This document shows, piece by piece, positions 38,102 to 45,603 of a DNA stretch of 64,000 nucleotides (within the stretch, counting starts at the first letter, position 1; each line of letters opens with the position of its first letter). Source of the stretch: Lachnospiraceae bacterium. GTDB lineage: Bacteria > Bacillota > Clostridia > Lachnospirales > Lachnospiraceae. The DNA is taken from positions 62,001 to 126,000 of the forward strand of contig JAAZZQ010000076.1 in the NCBI GenBank assembly GCA_014239155.1, read 5' to 3'. The notes under the pieces were generated by a model, which worked only from the letters and a program-made list of their open reading frames with translations, was not told the DNA's origin and ran no database searches. Position numbers and translations under genes: made by a program.

Positions 38102-38959
38102 ATGGCAACACTGGGAAATCCGACTAATACAATTGCAGTATTACAAAAATATCAGTTTCAATTTCAAAAAAAATATGGTCAAAACTTTTTGATTGATGCA
38201 AATATTCTTGAAAAAATTATAGATGCAGCGGGAGTGTGTTCAGAGGATTGCATTCTGGAGATTGGTCCGGGAATTGGCACAATGACACAATATCTCTGTG
38301 AGCGTGCGCGGGAAGTTGTCACAGTGGAGATTGATTCAAAGTTAATCCCAATTCTTAAACAGGATACACTTGTTGCGTATGACAATGTTACTATTCTCAA
38401 TGAAGATATCTTGAAAGTAAATATTAATACAATTGTTCAGGAAAGAAATAATGGAAGGCCAATAAAGGTGGTTGCAAATCTTCCTTATTATATTACAACT
38501 CCAATTATTATGGGGCTTTTTGAAAGTCATGTGCCGCTTGACAGCATTACAATTATGGTGCAGAAGGAAGTGGCACAGCGTATGCAGGCAGAACCTAGCA
38601 CGAAGGATTATGGCGCCCTTTCTTTGGCTGTGAATTACTATGCAAAACCGCAGGTGATGATGACTGTTCCAGCAAGCTGTTTTATGCCACGCCCCAATGT
38701 TGACAGTGCTGTCATAAAACTCACATGTTATGATAAACCGCGGACAATTGTGTCAGATGAAAAACGGATGTTTGATATTATTCACGCATCGTTTAATCAG
38801 CGCAGAAAAACACTTGTCAACGGGCTAGTCAATGCCGCTGGATTAAATATTACAAAGGAGCGTGTTTTAACTGCGCTAGAAAAGATGAATTTACCGGCAA
38901 CAATTCGCGGTGAGGCGCTCACATTAACGCAGTTTGCTGCACTGACAGAACTGCTTTAG
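38102..38959 (+). CDS. rsmA: 16S rRNA (adenine(1518)-N6/adenine(1519)-N6)-dimethyltransferase
   Basis: A 285-aa protein of normal KsgA/RsmA length. It dimethylates two adjacent adenines in helix 45 of 16S rRNA, using SAM, in late 30S assembly. Motifs seen are KYGQNFLID, the SAM loop LEIGPGIGTMT, VEIDSKLIP and the catalytic NLPYYITTP. GGGAGAG precedes the ATG. Its stop codon overlaps that of the convergent mscL (38956-38958 against 38957-38959), leaving no room for a terminator between them. Confidence 0.97.
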   Translation: MATLGNPTNTIAVLQKYQFQFQKKYGQNFLIDANILEKIIDAAGVCSEDCILEIGPGIGTMTQYLCERAREVVTVEIDSKLIPILKQDTLVAYDNVTILNEDILKVNINTIVQERNNGRPIKVVANLPYYITTPIIMGLFESHVPLDSITIMVQKEVAQRMQAEPSTKDYGALSLAVNYYAKPQVMMTVPASCFMPRPNVDSAVIKLTCYDKPRTIVSDEKRMFDIIHASFNQRRKTLVNGLVNAAGLNITKERVLTALEKMNLPATIRGEALTLTQFAALTELL

Positions 38960-39381
38960 TCCTGTTTCTGCTCTTCAAGCTGTGAAGTGCAGTGTGGGCA
39001 TCTGGTAGCTTCAATTGCAATTTTTGACTTGCAAAATGGGCATTCTTTAGTGGTAGGAGCCGTTGGTTCTGTTTTCTGAATGCGGGACATTGCTGTATTC
39101 ATAATCTTTACCATCAGAAATACAATGAGCGCCATAATCAAAAAATTAACTACGGCGGTGATGAACTTTCCATAATACAGAGTAACATCACCTGTGATAT
39201 TCCATGTAAGCTGGTCAAAGTTCATGCCACCGAACAGACCTAGAATTGGATTGATCACATCATTTACCAATGAGGAAACAATACTGGTAAAGGCACCACC
39301 AATAATAATACCAACTGCCATATCCATTACATTTCCCTTGCTGATAAACTTTCTAAATTCTTCAAAAAATTTTTTCATCAT
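38956..39381 (-). CDS. mscL: Large-conductance mechanosensitive channel with zinc-ribbon tail
   Basis: A 141-aa protein starting at the first of two ATG codons, with AAGGGG upstream. The N-terminus MMKKFFEEFRKFISKGNVMD and the pore helix start (AVGIIIGGAFTSIVSSLVND) are typical MscL; the second helix is FITAVVNFLIMALIVFLMVK. MscL opens under membrane tension to release solutes. At the C-terminus, after the helix bundle, is a four-Cys ribbon CPFCKS...CPHC, absent from the textbook E. coli protein but seen in some Firmicutes homologues. The ribbon faces the cytosol. Confidence 0.95.
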   Translation of the reverse strand: MMKKFFEEFRKFISKGNVMDMAVGIIIGGAFTSIVSSLVNDVINPILGLFGGMNFDQLTWNITGDVTLYYGKFITAVVNFLIMALIVFLMVKIMNTAMSRIQKTEPTAPTTKECPFCKSKIAIEATRCPHCTSQLEEQKQD

Positions 39382-39498
39382 TTGAAAACCCCTTATGTTT
39401 AAAATTTTTAAAAAGTAATTTCCATTATAGCATACAAGTCCATGCCGTGGCAAGATACAAAAGTGGGAGTTTTTCTCACTAATAGAAATATTGTGCTC

Positions 39499-39527
39499 TT
39501 TTCAACCATTTTAGAATATGGTAAAAT
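39499..39527 (+). promoter_or_regulatory. Weak promoter candidate for the DUF4261-like gene
   Basis: TTTTCA, 17 bases, TAAAAT with an extended TGG. It lies in a part-palindromic stretch CATTTTAG...TAAAATG, and CATTTTAGAAT occurs again about 45 bases downstream. Confidence 0.35.
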
Positions 39528-39611
39528 GTACAATGACAATAAAATATGCACATTTTAGAATGCAAAAACTTTTGGTTAGATAATTGATAGAAAGGATAGG
39601 AAATATACAGA

Positions 39612-40739
39612 ATGAATGAAAAAAATGCAGTCAAAATTATGACGCAATGGCTCAGTCATAAAAATGAATTGGGAAAGAAACCAGCTAAGATTAAAGCGGT
39701 AGGAACATTTACATACGATGATAATGACTATGTAATTTTAAAGTATAAGCCAGATTTAGACGCAAAGTGGCAGGTTGGTGTTGTTGGGTTTGACGCGGAG
39801 GGAGAGGACTGCGGGCATACTTTTAGCGAGTTTGAGGAGTATGACGAGGCAACAGCAAAGGACAAATGTATCGCAATGATTGAGTATTTAAAACAGTATT
39901 GGAAGGACCGCTTTCTAGCAGAATTGGAGAGGCGTGACATAACGGAGGAAGAGTTTGAGAGTTTGAGTGAGGAAGAACGCAAAGAAAAGTGGGATGCGTT
40001 AGGAAAGCAAGATGCAGTGCGAATTGGTTCCATTTTGCTAGAAGATGCAGATATTGACTTTGATGCGCTCTGTAATACAGTGATAACAGCTTTTCGAGGT
40101 GCAGAAGAAAATTACAAGCATGGAGATAGTACTTTGGTATTTGAGATAGAAAGCAATATGATTACTGTGTCGTTGATGGATGCGCCAGTTCCAAATGGGG
40201 AGGCAGAATTTTATGCTGAGGGAAATTTCTTGTGGAAAGAGGCTGTGGAAGTTGCGAAGAGGCATCGCGCCCATATAATTGTGGCGGTTGTGAATGGTGA
40301 CGGCAATTCAATTGAAGCAGCATGCTTTTTTACAGATGTAATGAACCTTTGCAGCACAGAGACTAACGCGCTTGGAATTTACACGACAGGAACAGTGTAC
40401 CAACCAGAGTTTTATCATGAGTGGGCCAAGAAACTGCGGACGAATGAAATGCCAATTCCACTGTGGGTATATCTAGGGCTGATTCAAGATGAAAATGGAG
40501 TGAGTGGTTACACTTATGGGTTGACGGAATTTGGAAGGCTAGAAATTGAGCTGATTGACAGTAGCCACAGCCTACAAGAAATTTATGATTTTCTTTATAA
40601 CGTCTGCGATTGGCTTCTGACAGAAGGAATGTACTTTCGAGATGGAGAGACGCTCAGTTTTACTTCAGACGATCGTCTAACAATCACTAAATCAAAGGCA
40701 ATCTATGTAGACGGAGACAGTTTTAAAATAAATTTTTAG
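39612..40739 (+). CDS. DUF4261-like cytosolic protein
   Basis: A 375-aa protein without signal or membrane helices. The first 90 residues are a small mixed domain (AVGTFTYDDNDYVILKYKPD). From about 175 on, the stretch AKRHRAHIIVAVVNGDGNSI, then LGIYTTGTVYQPEFYHEW, LWVYLGLIQDENGVSGYTYG and GLTEFGRLEIELIDSS follows the pattern I associate with DUF4261. Function is unknown. It is a single-gene unit between mscL and a membrane protein. Codon use looks native. Confidence 0.6.
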   Translation: MNEKNAVKIMTQWLSHKNELGKKPAKIKAVGTFTYDDNDYVILKYKPDLDAKWQVGVVGFDAEGEDCGHTFSEFEEYDEATAKDKCIAMIEYLKQYWKDRFLAELERRDITEEEFESLSEEERKEKWDALGKQDAVRIGSILLEDADIDFDALCNTVITAFRGAEENYKHGDSTLVFEIESNMITVSLMDAPVPNGEAEFYAEGNFLWKEAVEVAKRHRAHIIVAVVNGDGNSIEAACFFTDVMNLCSTETNALGIYTTGTVYQPEFYHEWAKKLRTNEMPIPLWVYLGLIQDENGVSGYTYGLTEFGRLEIELIDSSHSLQEIYDFLYNVCDWLLTEGMYFRDGETLSFTSDDRLTITKSKAIYVDGDSFKINF

Positions 40740-40920
40740 AGGAAAAAAAGTCAAATTTCATAGTATTACAGTATTTTTGATAATTATAAAACAGATATTG
40801 TACGAATTTGTCGAACGATTCTCCTTCAAAACGTCTTGTGGGAATGTGTGGAAATGATTATACTTAAAATCACAGTGAGCGTTTACGGATTTCAATTCAA
40901 TCAAAGGGGGAGATATCATA

Positions 40921-41658
40921 ATGTCAAAGGAAACAACGACGATGTTACTGACACTTGTCTTTATGGCAATCGGTATCTTATATCAGGTGGCGATTGGCGT
41001 GATATACCAAAGAATGATACAGCAGGCAGATACGCTTTCCGGTGTGGACAACAAGCTGCTTAATCAATGCAAGGAACGTTTTATTAACTGCTACAAGCTT
41101 AATGGCGGCGTGGCGAACATATCAGTGTTTGTGGATAAGTACATTAATCGAATTCGTATTCTGGGAATGAGCATTAATTTTATGAAGCATCTGTCAGGAC
41201 AGTTGATGCTGGCAGGCGTATTTATTGCCGGATTTGGCGTGTTTAGTGGTATTATTGAGGGGCGGCGGTTTGTAGATTTGCTTCCATTCTACATTATCAG
41301 TCTTTTTGGTATTTACTTGTATCTAAGCGCAATGTCTATTGTGGACATGCCGGGACGCAGGCAGATGTTAAAGACAAATTTAACCGATTATTTGGAAAAT
41401 ACAGTTGCACAGCGATTGGAGCATGGCATTGTGGAGAAAGAAAAGCTTTTGTGGGAGCTTGCACAAGAGAAAAATGCCAAGGCAGAGCGGCGCGCGAAGT
41501 CTGAGATTCGGGCTGCGGAAGAGGCACCAGAACCAGAGGAGAACGATATTGTGTCAGGATCAGATACTATTTTAGAGAAAAAAGTACCACTCTTTTCACA
41601 GGAGGAGGCACATGAGCTGGAGGAGTTATTGCGCACAATCATTGGAAATCGGGTTTAG
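40921..41658 (+). CDS. Membrane protein of unknown function
   Basis: A 245-aa protein with AAAGGGGG before the ATG. Helices lie at about residues 8-28 (MLLTLVFMAIGILYQVAIGV), 88-110 (GQLMLAGVFIAGFGVFSGII) and 118-136 (LLPFYIISLFGIYLYLSAM). The C-terminal 100 residues are charged and probably coiled-coil, with an Ala/Glu-rich stretch. No family is recognised. No terminator was found after it. Confidence 0.55.
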   Translation: MSKETTTMLLTLVFMAIGILYQVAIGVIYQRMIQQADTLSGVDNKLLNQCKERFINCYKLNGGVANISVFVDKYINRIRILGMSINFMKHLSGQLMLAGVFIAGFGVFSGIIEGRRFVDLLPFYIISLFGIYLYLSAMSIVDMPGRRQMLKTNLTDYLENTVAQRLEHGIVEKEKLLWELAQEKNAKAERRAKSEIRAAEEAPEPEENDIVSGSDTILEKKVPLFSQEEAHELEELLRTIIGNRV

Positions 41659-41974
41659 TATTTTGTCAGAAAGACCTGTTTATGAGGCAGTAAGAGAGAA
41701 ATTGTTAAATACAAGTCATCGGCCGAGTCGATGGCTTGTAATCAGCATTTCCAGTTTCCCGATATATCTTTCGCATACTGCTATGCATTTCTGTTTCTTC
41801 TGTTTCATAAAATCTATAATTTGTGTTATCCACAATTAGTAGGAGCAATAGAATTCAATAGCGGGCGGCATCAGTCAAAAAATATTTATGAAATTATTAA
41901 GAACTTCTCCGGCTGGAACAGGTCAGTTTTTGACCTGCTCCACTTCCGAGATTGGTTTCAGATTAAAATGAATC
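41659..41974. other. Non-coding stretch before the relaxase fossil
   Basis: No supported gene. It contains one small perfect hairpin, CAGGTCA/TGACCTG, near 41921-41939, without a T-run. Open frames here are chance. Confidence 0.5.
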
Positions 41975-42340
41975 TCAATAGAAGTCAGTTATCATGCCTT
42001 TGGAAACAAAAAACGCCTGGCAGTAGTCACGGAGAAGGTCAGCATACTGTTCCGGGAAGTTCCCTCGGAATGGCAAGCACGAACCTCCGGGCAAGCTGGG
42101 AGTCCCATTGTTTTTCCTGCGCTTCGGCAGCGTTCCATAGAGTATTGCGGTCTGCGTACTCCGGCGGCGCATTGGGCGGAGCAGGATTTTCTTGTGGGCG
42201 ACTTTGGTTTTATAGGGATAATATTTTTATTGCTGGTCGTACTCGGAGAATAATTTTTTCCTGCTCTGGTAGGTGGCAGACACGGCAGATTCGTTTTCGC
42301 TCCGTTTGACGATTGTAATTTTACAGTGCGGGCATGGCAT
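41975..42340 (-). pseudogene. MobA/MobL-type relaxase, N-terminal remnant
   Basis: The minus strand from ATG 42340 (AAAGGAG upstream) gives MPCPHCKITIVKRSENESAV, SATYQSRKKLFSEYDQQ and KYYPYKTK. After a frame change come PPNAPPEYADRNTLWNAAEA and QLARRFVLAIPRELP, and after another come EQYADLLRDYCQAFFVSKGM and ITDF. This is in order the start of a MobA/MobL (MobQ-class) relaxase, broken by several frameshifts and stops. The stretch is GC-richer than its surroundings, which suggests a past mobilisable element. The catalytic His region further on is missing. Confidence 0.75.
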
Positions 42341-42689
42341 ATATGCGCTCTCCTTTTCCCCAGATTCCGGGCATGAAAAAAGCAAGATACCTTTCAAAAG
42401 ATTTCCTGCTTGGGTGTGCCGCTGTGTGGGCGGCGGGTTATTTAGTTTTAACAGTTAGCAAGATTTTGTGGAGGTACTACCCCACTTCCCGAAGCTCAAA
42501 TGGGCAAAAATCTGTTAAGGACATTTCACACCACCTACAGTGGTCTGCCCTTGACAGATTTTTCTGCCTCTACTAAAAGACACTAAAGCGACAGGAATGT
42601 ATTCTTTTGACCTGTTTCCCTTTCCTTGTGTAAAAGGGGCAGAGGGATGGCGGGAATCATAGAGTAGAGAACCCTCTCTATTCCCCTAT
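42341..42689. other. Flank of the relaxase fossil, no gene
   Basis: GC-rich DNA probably from the same mobilisable element, where an origin of transfer would be expected upstream of the relaxase. I see no motif that I can name. Open frames on the plus strand are shadows. Confidence 0.35.
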
Positions 42690-43166
42690 TTATGTTAGTT
42701 TTTTTAAATCAGGGAAAAACTCACAATCTTTAGGAGTGATAACTTTATTACTCCACTTAGCAAACTTTTCAAATGATTTAATATCTGGTTCCGATGATAG
42801 CAATAATTGAGCTATTCCTTCATGTGTAACGCTTCCAAACATTATTTTTGTATTATTAAAAAAACAAATATCTTCGATTCCTTTTGTGTTCTTAGGAAAC
42901 AAACAAGTAAAATATTTTATGATTTCTGGTAACAATAAGGGACTGGAATGGTATAGCATGATTGTTAAAGGTGTTTCATATGTCTTATAACAATACCACG
43001 AATATGTTTGAAAAGATTTATACAAAAACCTATTAAACTCTGAAAGGCTTATTTGAGGATTTGTAACTGTTATAGAAAAGTGAGTTGATGTTTCTAAACA
43101 GTATAATAAAAATTCTCTAAAATTATTTCCTTGTATATTGCTGTCTAATAATGAATAAACTAACAT
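42690..43166 (-). CDS. Unknown 158-aa protein, possible immunity partner
   Basis: A small cytosolic protein, rich in Phe, Tyr, Ser and Lys, with GAGAGGG before the ATG. No signal peptide, helix or known motif is seen. It lies 39 bases after the secreted putative toxin gene on the same strand, so they are probably co-transcribed. Order and size fit a toxin/immunity pair, but neither sequence nor fold proves it. It is AT-rich relative to the relaxase fossil next door. Confidence 0.5.
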   Translation of the reverse strand: MLVYSLLDSNIQGNNFREFLLYCLETSTHFSITVTNPQISLSEFNRFLYKSFQTYSWYCYKTYETPLTIMLYHSSPLLLPEIIKYFTCLFPKNTKGIEDICFFNNTKIMFGSVTHEGIAQLLLSSEPDIKSFEKFAKWSNKVITPKDCEFFPDLKKLT

Positions 43167-43205
43167 ATTTTCCCTCTCATTTTGTTTAACGAAAAAATAT
43201 ATTTT

Positions 43206-44003
43206 TTACAGATGCCAAATGTGTGCTTTATATGTTACAGATCCATTTTTGGCATGAATGTGACTCCAATAACCACTCGTACTACCATGATTTTCAGGAC
43301 CTCGATATGAATTTCCTACTAAGCCTTTAGCGTAGGATAAACTAGTTGCAAGAACAGTTCCCATTGAATCATTAGTGTACGCTAATGATTTAGCTGCGGC
43401 TGTTTCCAGACCACCACCAACATAAACAGCATTGTTTCTTAATACAGCCGCATAATAACGATAAGTTTTTTGACGTTTTAATGCTTCAGCTACTTCTTCT
43501 ACAATCGTATATGCAACGCCTGCTATGATAACAGCACCGCCAACTACCAACAATGCCTCGATTGCAGCTGTAAGCAAAGGAATACCTATAGGGATCACAA
43601 AAGCAAAACGACTATTTTGATTTAAAGAATATTCTTCTCCTGTCGTTTCATCCACTAGCATTGCACTTGAAAAGTCCTTCGTATCACAAGAATATTCTAC
43701 ATTTTCGTCAAACTCAATCTTATAATCAGAAGACTCTTCGCTTCTGGATAATAAACTGGTTTGAGAAATGTCAATCTCCGATTTTCCAGAACTATTCTGT
43801 TTGTCTAGATAAAATATATATTCCGCTGTATTATCGCTATAAGCTAATGTTACCCCGTTTATATCTTTATTAATTACTTCAAAAGTGTAACCATCAACCG
43901 TAATATTTTGTGCTCCTTGAGCAAATATCTGTATTGAATTTACAGAAAACAACATTACCAAAGATAACATAAAACTAATAATTCTCTTTGTCAATTTTTT
44001 CAT
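43206..44003 (-). CDS. Secreted putative toxin (SAR2788-like layout)
   Basis: A 265-aa protein with a signal peptide (KRIISFMLSLVMLFSVNSIQ, cleavage near A-Q-G at residue 30). A beta-rich part (35-130) is followed by a hydrophobic stretch with small residues (FVIPIGIPLLTAAIEALLVV, then GGAVIIAGVAYTIVEEV) and a C-terminal domain ending GYWSHIHAKNGSVTYKAHIW. The hydrophobic Gly/Ala region and the closing His/Trp pattern resemble SAR2788-type putative toxins of Firmicutes and polymorphic-toxin tails. AGAGAGG precedes the ATG. Function unproven. Confidence 0.55.
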   Translation of the reverse strand: MKKLTKRIISFMLSLVMLFSVNSIQIFAQGAQNITVDGYTFEVINKDINGVTLAYSDNTAEYIFYLDKQNSSGKSEIDISQTSLLSRSEESSDYKIEFDENVEYSCDTKDFSSAMLVDETTGEEYSLNQNSRFAFVIPIGIPLLTAAIEALLVVGGAVIIAGVAYTIVEEVAEALKRQKTYRYYAAVLRNNAVYVGGGLETAAAKSLAYTNDSMGTVLATSLSYAKGLVGNSYRGPENHGSTSGYWSHIHAKNGSVTYKAHIWHL

Positions 44004-44066
44004 AAGATATAACCTCTCTTTCCGTATATTTAATCAGCTTAAAAACCATACTATGCCCTCCTTTTT

Positions 44067-44084
44067 AAGTATTCATAAATACTT
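44067..44084. repeat. Palindrome at the toxin-gene transcription start
   Basis: AAGTATT-CATA-AATACTT is a perfect 7-bp inverted repeat covering roughly +1 to +18 of the minus-strand promoter. It could be an operator or a 5' hairpin. Confidence 0.5.
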
Positions 44085-44091
44085 ATCATAT

Positions 44092-44120
44092 AGTATATCA
44101 CACAAATAGTACTAAGACAA
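44092..44120 (-). promoter_or_regulatory. Promoter of the toxin/immunity pair
   Basis: On the minus strand TTGTCT (44115-44120), 17 bases, TATACT (44092-44097). The start would be near 44085. Confidence 0.6.
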
Positions 44121-44198
44121 TATTAATGTAGCATAAAAGCTTTCTGGATAGAATCAGCTTGCAATGCAAGGTGCCTTCATGCGTTTATTTTTTTGAAA

Positions 44199-44250
44199 TA
44201 TAGTAAAAATTGACAAAATTACCAAAGCATTATATAGTTATAGTAAAAAT
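44199..44250 (+). promoter_or_regulatory. Promoter of the HD/KaiC pair, flanked by a 12-bp direct repeat
   Basis: TTGACA (44210-44215), 17 bases, TATAGT (44233-44238). TATAGTAAAAAT occurs at 44199-44210 and again at 44239-44250, exactly 40 bases apart, one copy at each edge of the promoter. The repeat may be a regulator site. Confidence 0.6.
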
Positions 44251-44277
44251 AGAGGAGAGGAAGGTAGAGGTATCAAA

Positions 44278-45603
44278 ATGAAGACAATGGAATCAGAATT
44301 GCAAAAACTGGATAAAGAATTATATGAAATGTACATGCGCAGCATGGAAATTGCCAAGCTCAAATGGCTCCCATATATTAAGCCAAGGAAGGACTCCTAT
44401 AATTCTTATCCGCATGTGATAGGCGTGAAAAATCATGTAGACCGTCTCTTGTATGATACTGAGGAGAATGATATTTCCTTAAATGGTTCAGAGTTATATA
44501 TCTTGTTATGTGCCATTCTTATGCATGATATAGGAAAAGGGGCATCAGAAGAACGACCTTCCGACAAAAATTGTGTGTCAGACCACGCGTATGAATCCTA
44601 TAAGATTACATTGAAACACTGGGCGGAGTTGGGATTACCAACCGAGAAAGTGGCGGGCATTGTAGCAAATTTATGCCGATTTCACAGTGGTCCGGACAAA
44701 GTGGAGATGGAGGAACTTTATACCAAGTATTATTTTGACCAGTTTCAACGCACAGAACCGATACGAGGACGACTTCTGGGGGCGTTGCTACTTCTAGGGG
44801 ATCATATGGATGCCAGTTTTAGAAGAACGGTTCCTAATTTCTTTAAAGATAATGAACCGCTTGATGTAGTTGGAAATTTTAGAAGTAAAATTGTTGATGT
44901 AAGATATGATCGACAATATAAAATGGTTCGGGTAGTATTGGACAAGTCCTGTTTTAATACGGTTGACGTTTATGCTAAGAAAAAAACATTGCAGGGGGAC
45001 TTATTTGACTTTTTTAAACAGTATGTAAAATTGGATACCGCGAATAAATATGCAAAAAGTTCTGCACTTTACAATATCGCTGAAGATGCAATGCATAATG
45101 AACAAGATATTGCAATGGTGAAAGACGAACTAAATATTATGGGAATACCAGTGAAAAAATGGCTGATTGAATGCGATGAACAACTATTTCGCATTTATCA
45201 AAGGAAGGATTCTGAATATAATCTTGTTCTTGATTCGGCATTTGCGCTAGAGCCAATTATCAATCTGGATTATTGTTTGGAAGTATTAAAAGGAATCTGT
45301 ATGTTATCTGGTGGAATCTTTGCACAACAGTATTTTCAATATAGTGAGCTAGTTAATTTTATTCGAGAGGAAGAACGCAAAACCTATAAAGTGCAATGTG
45401 CTGTCCGGCGGCTTGCACTGTTGTTAAAAGCCAAAGATGACAGCAATTATGTGATTTACAATGATAAAAACAATTGGAGCTTTTATTGTAAAAAGGAACT
45501 TCAATTGTCTGATGATGCAAATAACTGTGACCGAAAAGATATTGTTTTTCATCAACTAAAGGAATTAATTAGTGGGAGGTTGACAAAGGAGAATGGCAAA
45601 TAA
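44278..45603 (+). CDS. HD-domain phosphohydrolase-like protein
   Basis: A 441-aa protein. HD-superfamily motifs are visible: H46/H53 in PHVIGVKNHVDRLL, H83-D84 in AILMHDIGKG, then VSDHAYESY, LCRFHSG and LLGDHMD. Enzymes of this type hydrolyse phosphate esters, such as (d)NTPs or cyclic nucleotides, with a divalent metal. The C-terminal 220 residues are unassigned and may sense a ligand. It overlaps the next gene (double KaiC-like ATPase) by 11 bases. Substrate unknown; a role in signalling or nucleotide depletion is inference. Confidence 0.75.
   Translation: MKTMESELQKLDKELYEMYMRSMEIAKLKWLPYIKPRKDSYNSYPHVIGVKNHVDRLLYDTEENDISLNGSELYILLCAILMHDIGKGASEERPSDKNCVSDHAYESYKITLKHWAELGLPTEKVAGIVANLCRFHSGPDKVEMEELYTKYYFDQFQRTEPIRGRLLGALLLLGDHMDASFRRTVPNFFKDNEPLDVVGNFRSKIVDVRYDRQYKMVRVVLDKSCFNTVDVYAKKKTLQGDLFDFFKQYVKLDTANKYAKSSALYNIAEDAMHNEQDIAMVKDELNIMGIPVKKWLIECDEQLFRIYQRKDSEYNLVLDSAFALEPIINLDYCLEVLKGICMLSGGIFAQQYFQYSELVNFIREEERKTYKVQCAVRRLALLLKAKDDSNYVIYNDKNNWSFYCKKELQLSDDANNCDRKDIVFHQLKELISGRLTKENGK

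Noticed and set aside
41731-42309. 192-codon plus-strand open frame
   Set aside because: It is a shadow of the minus-strand relaxase remnant; no ribosome site and odd composition.
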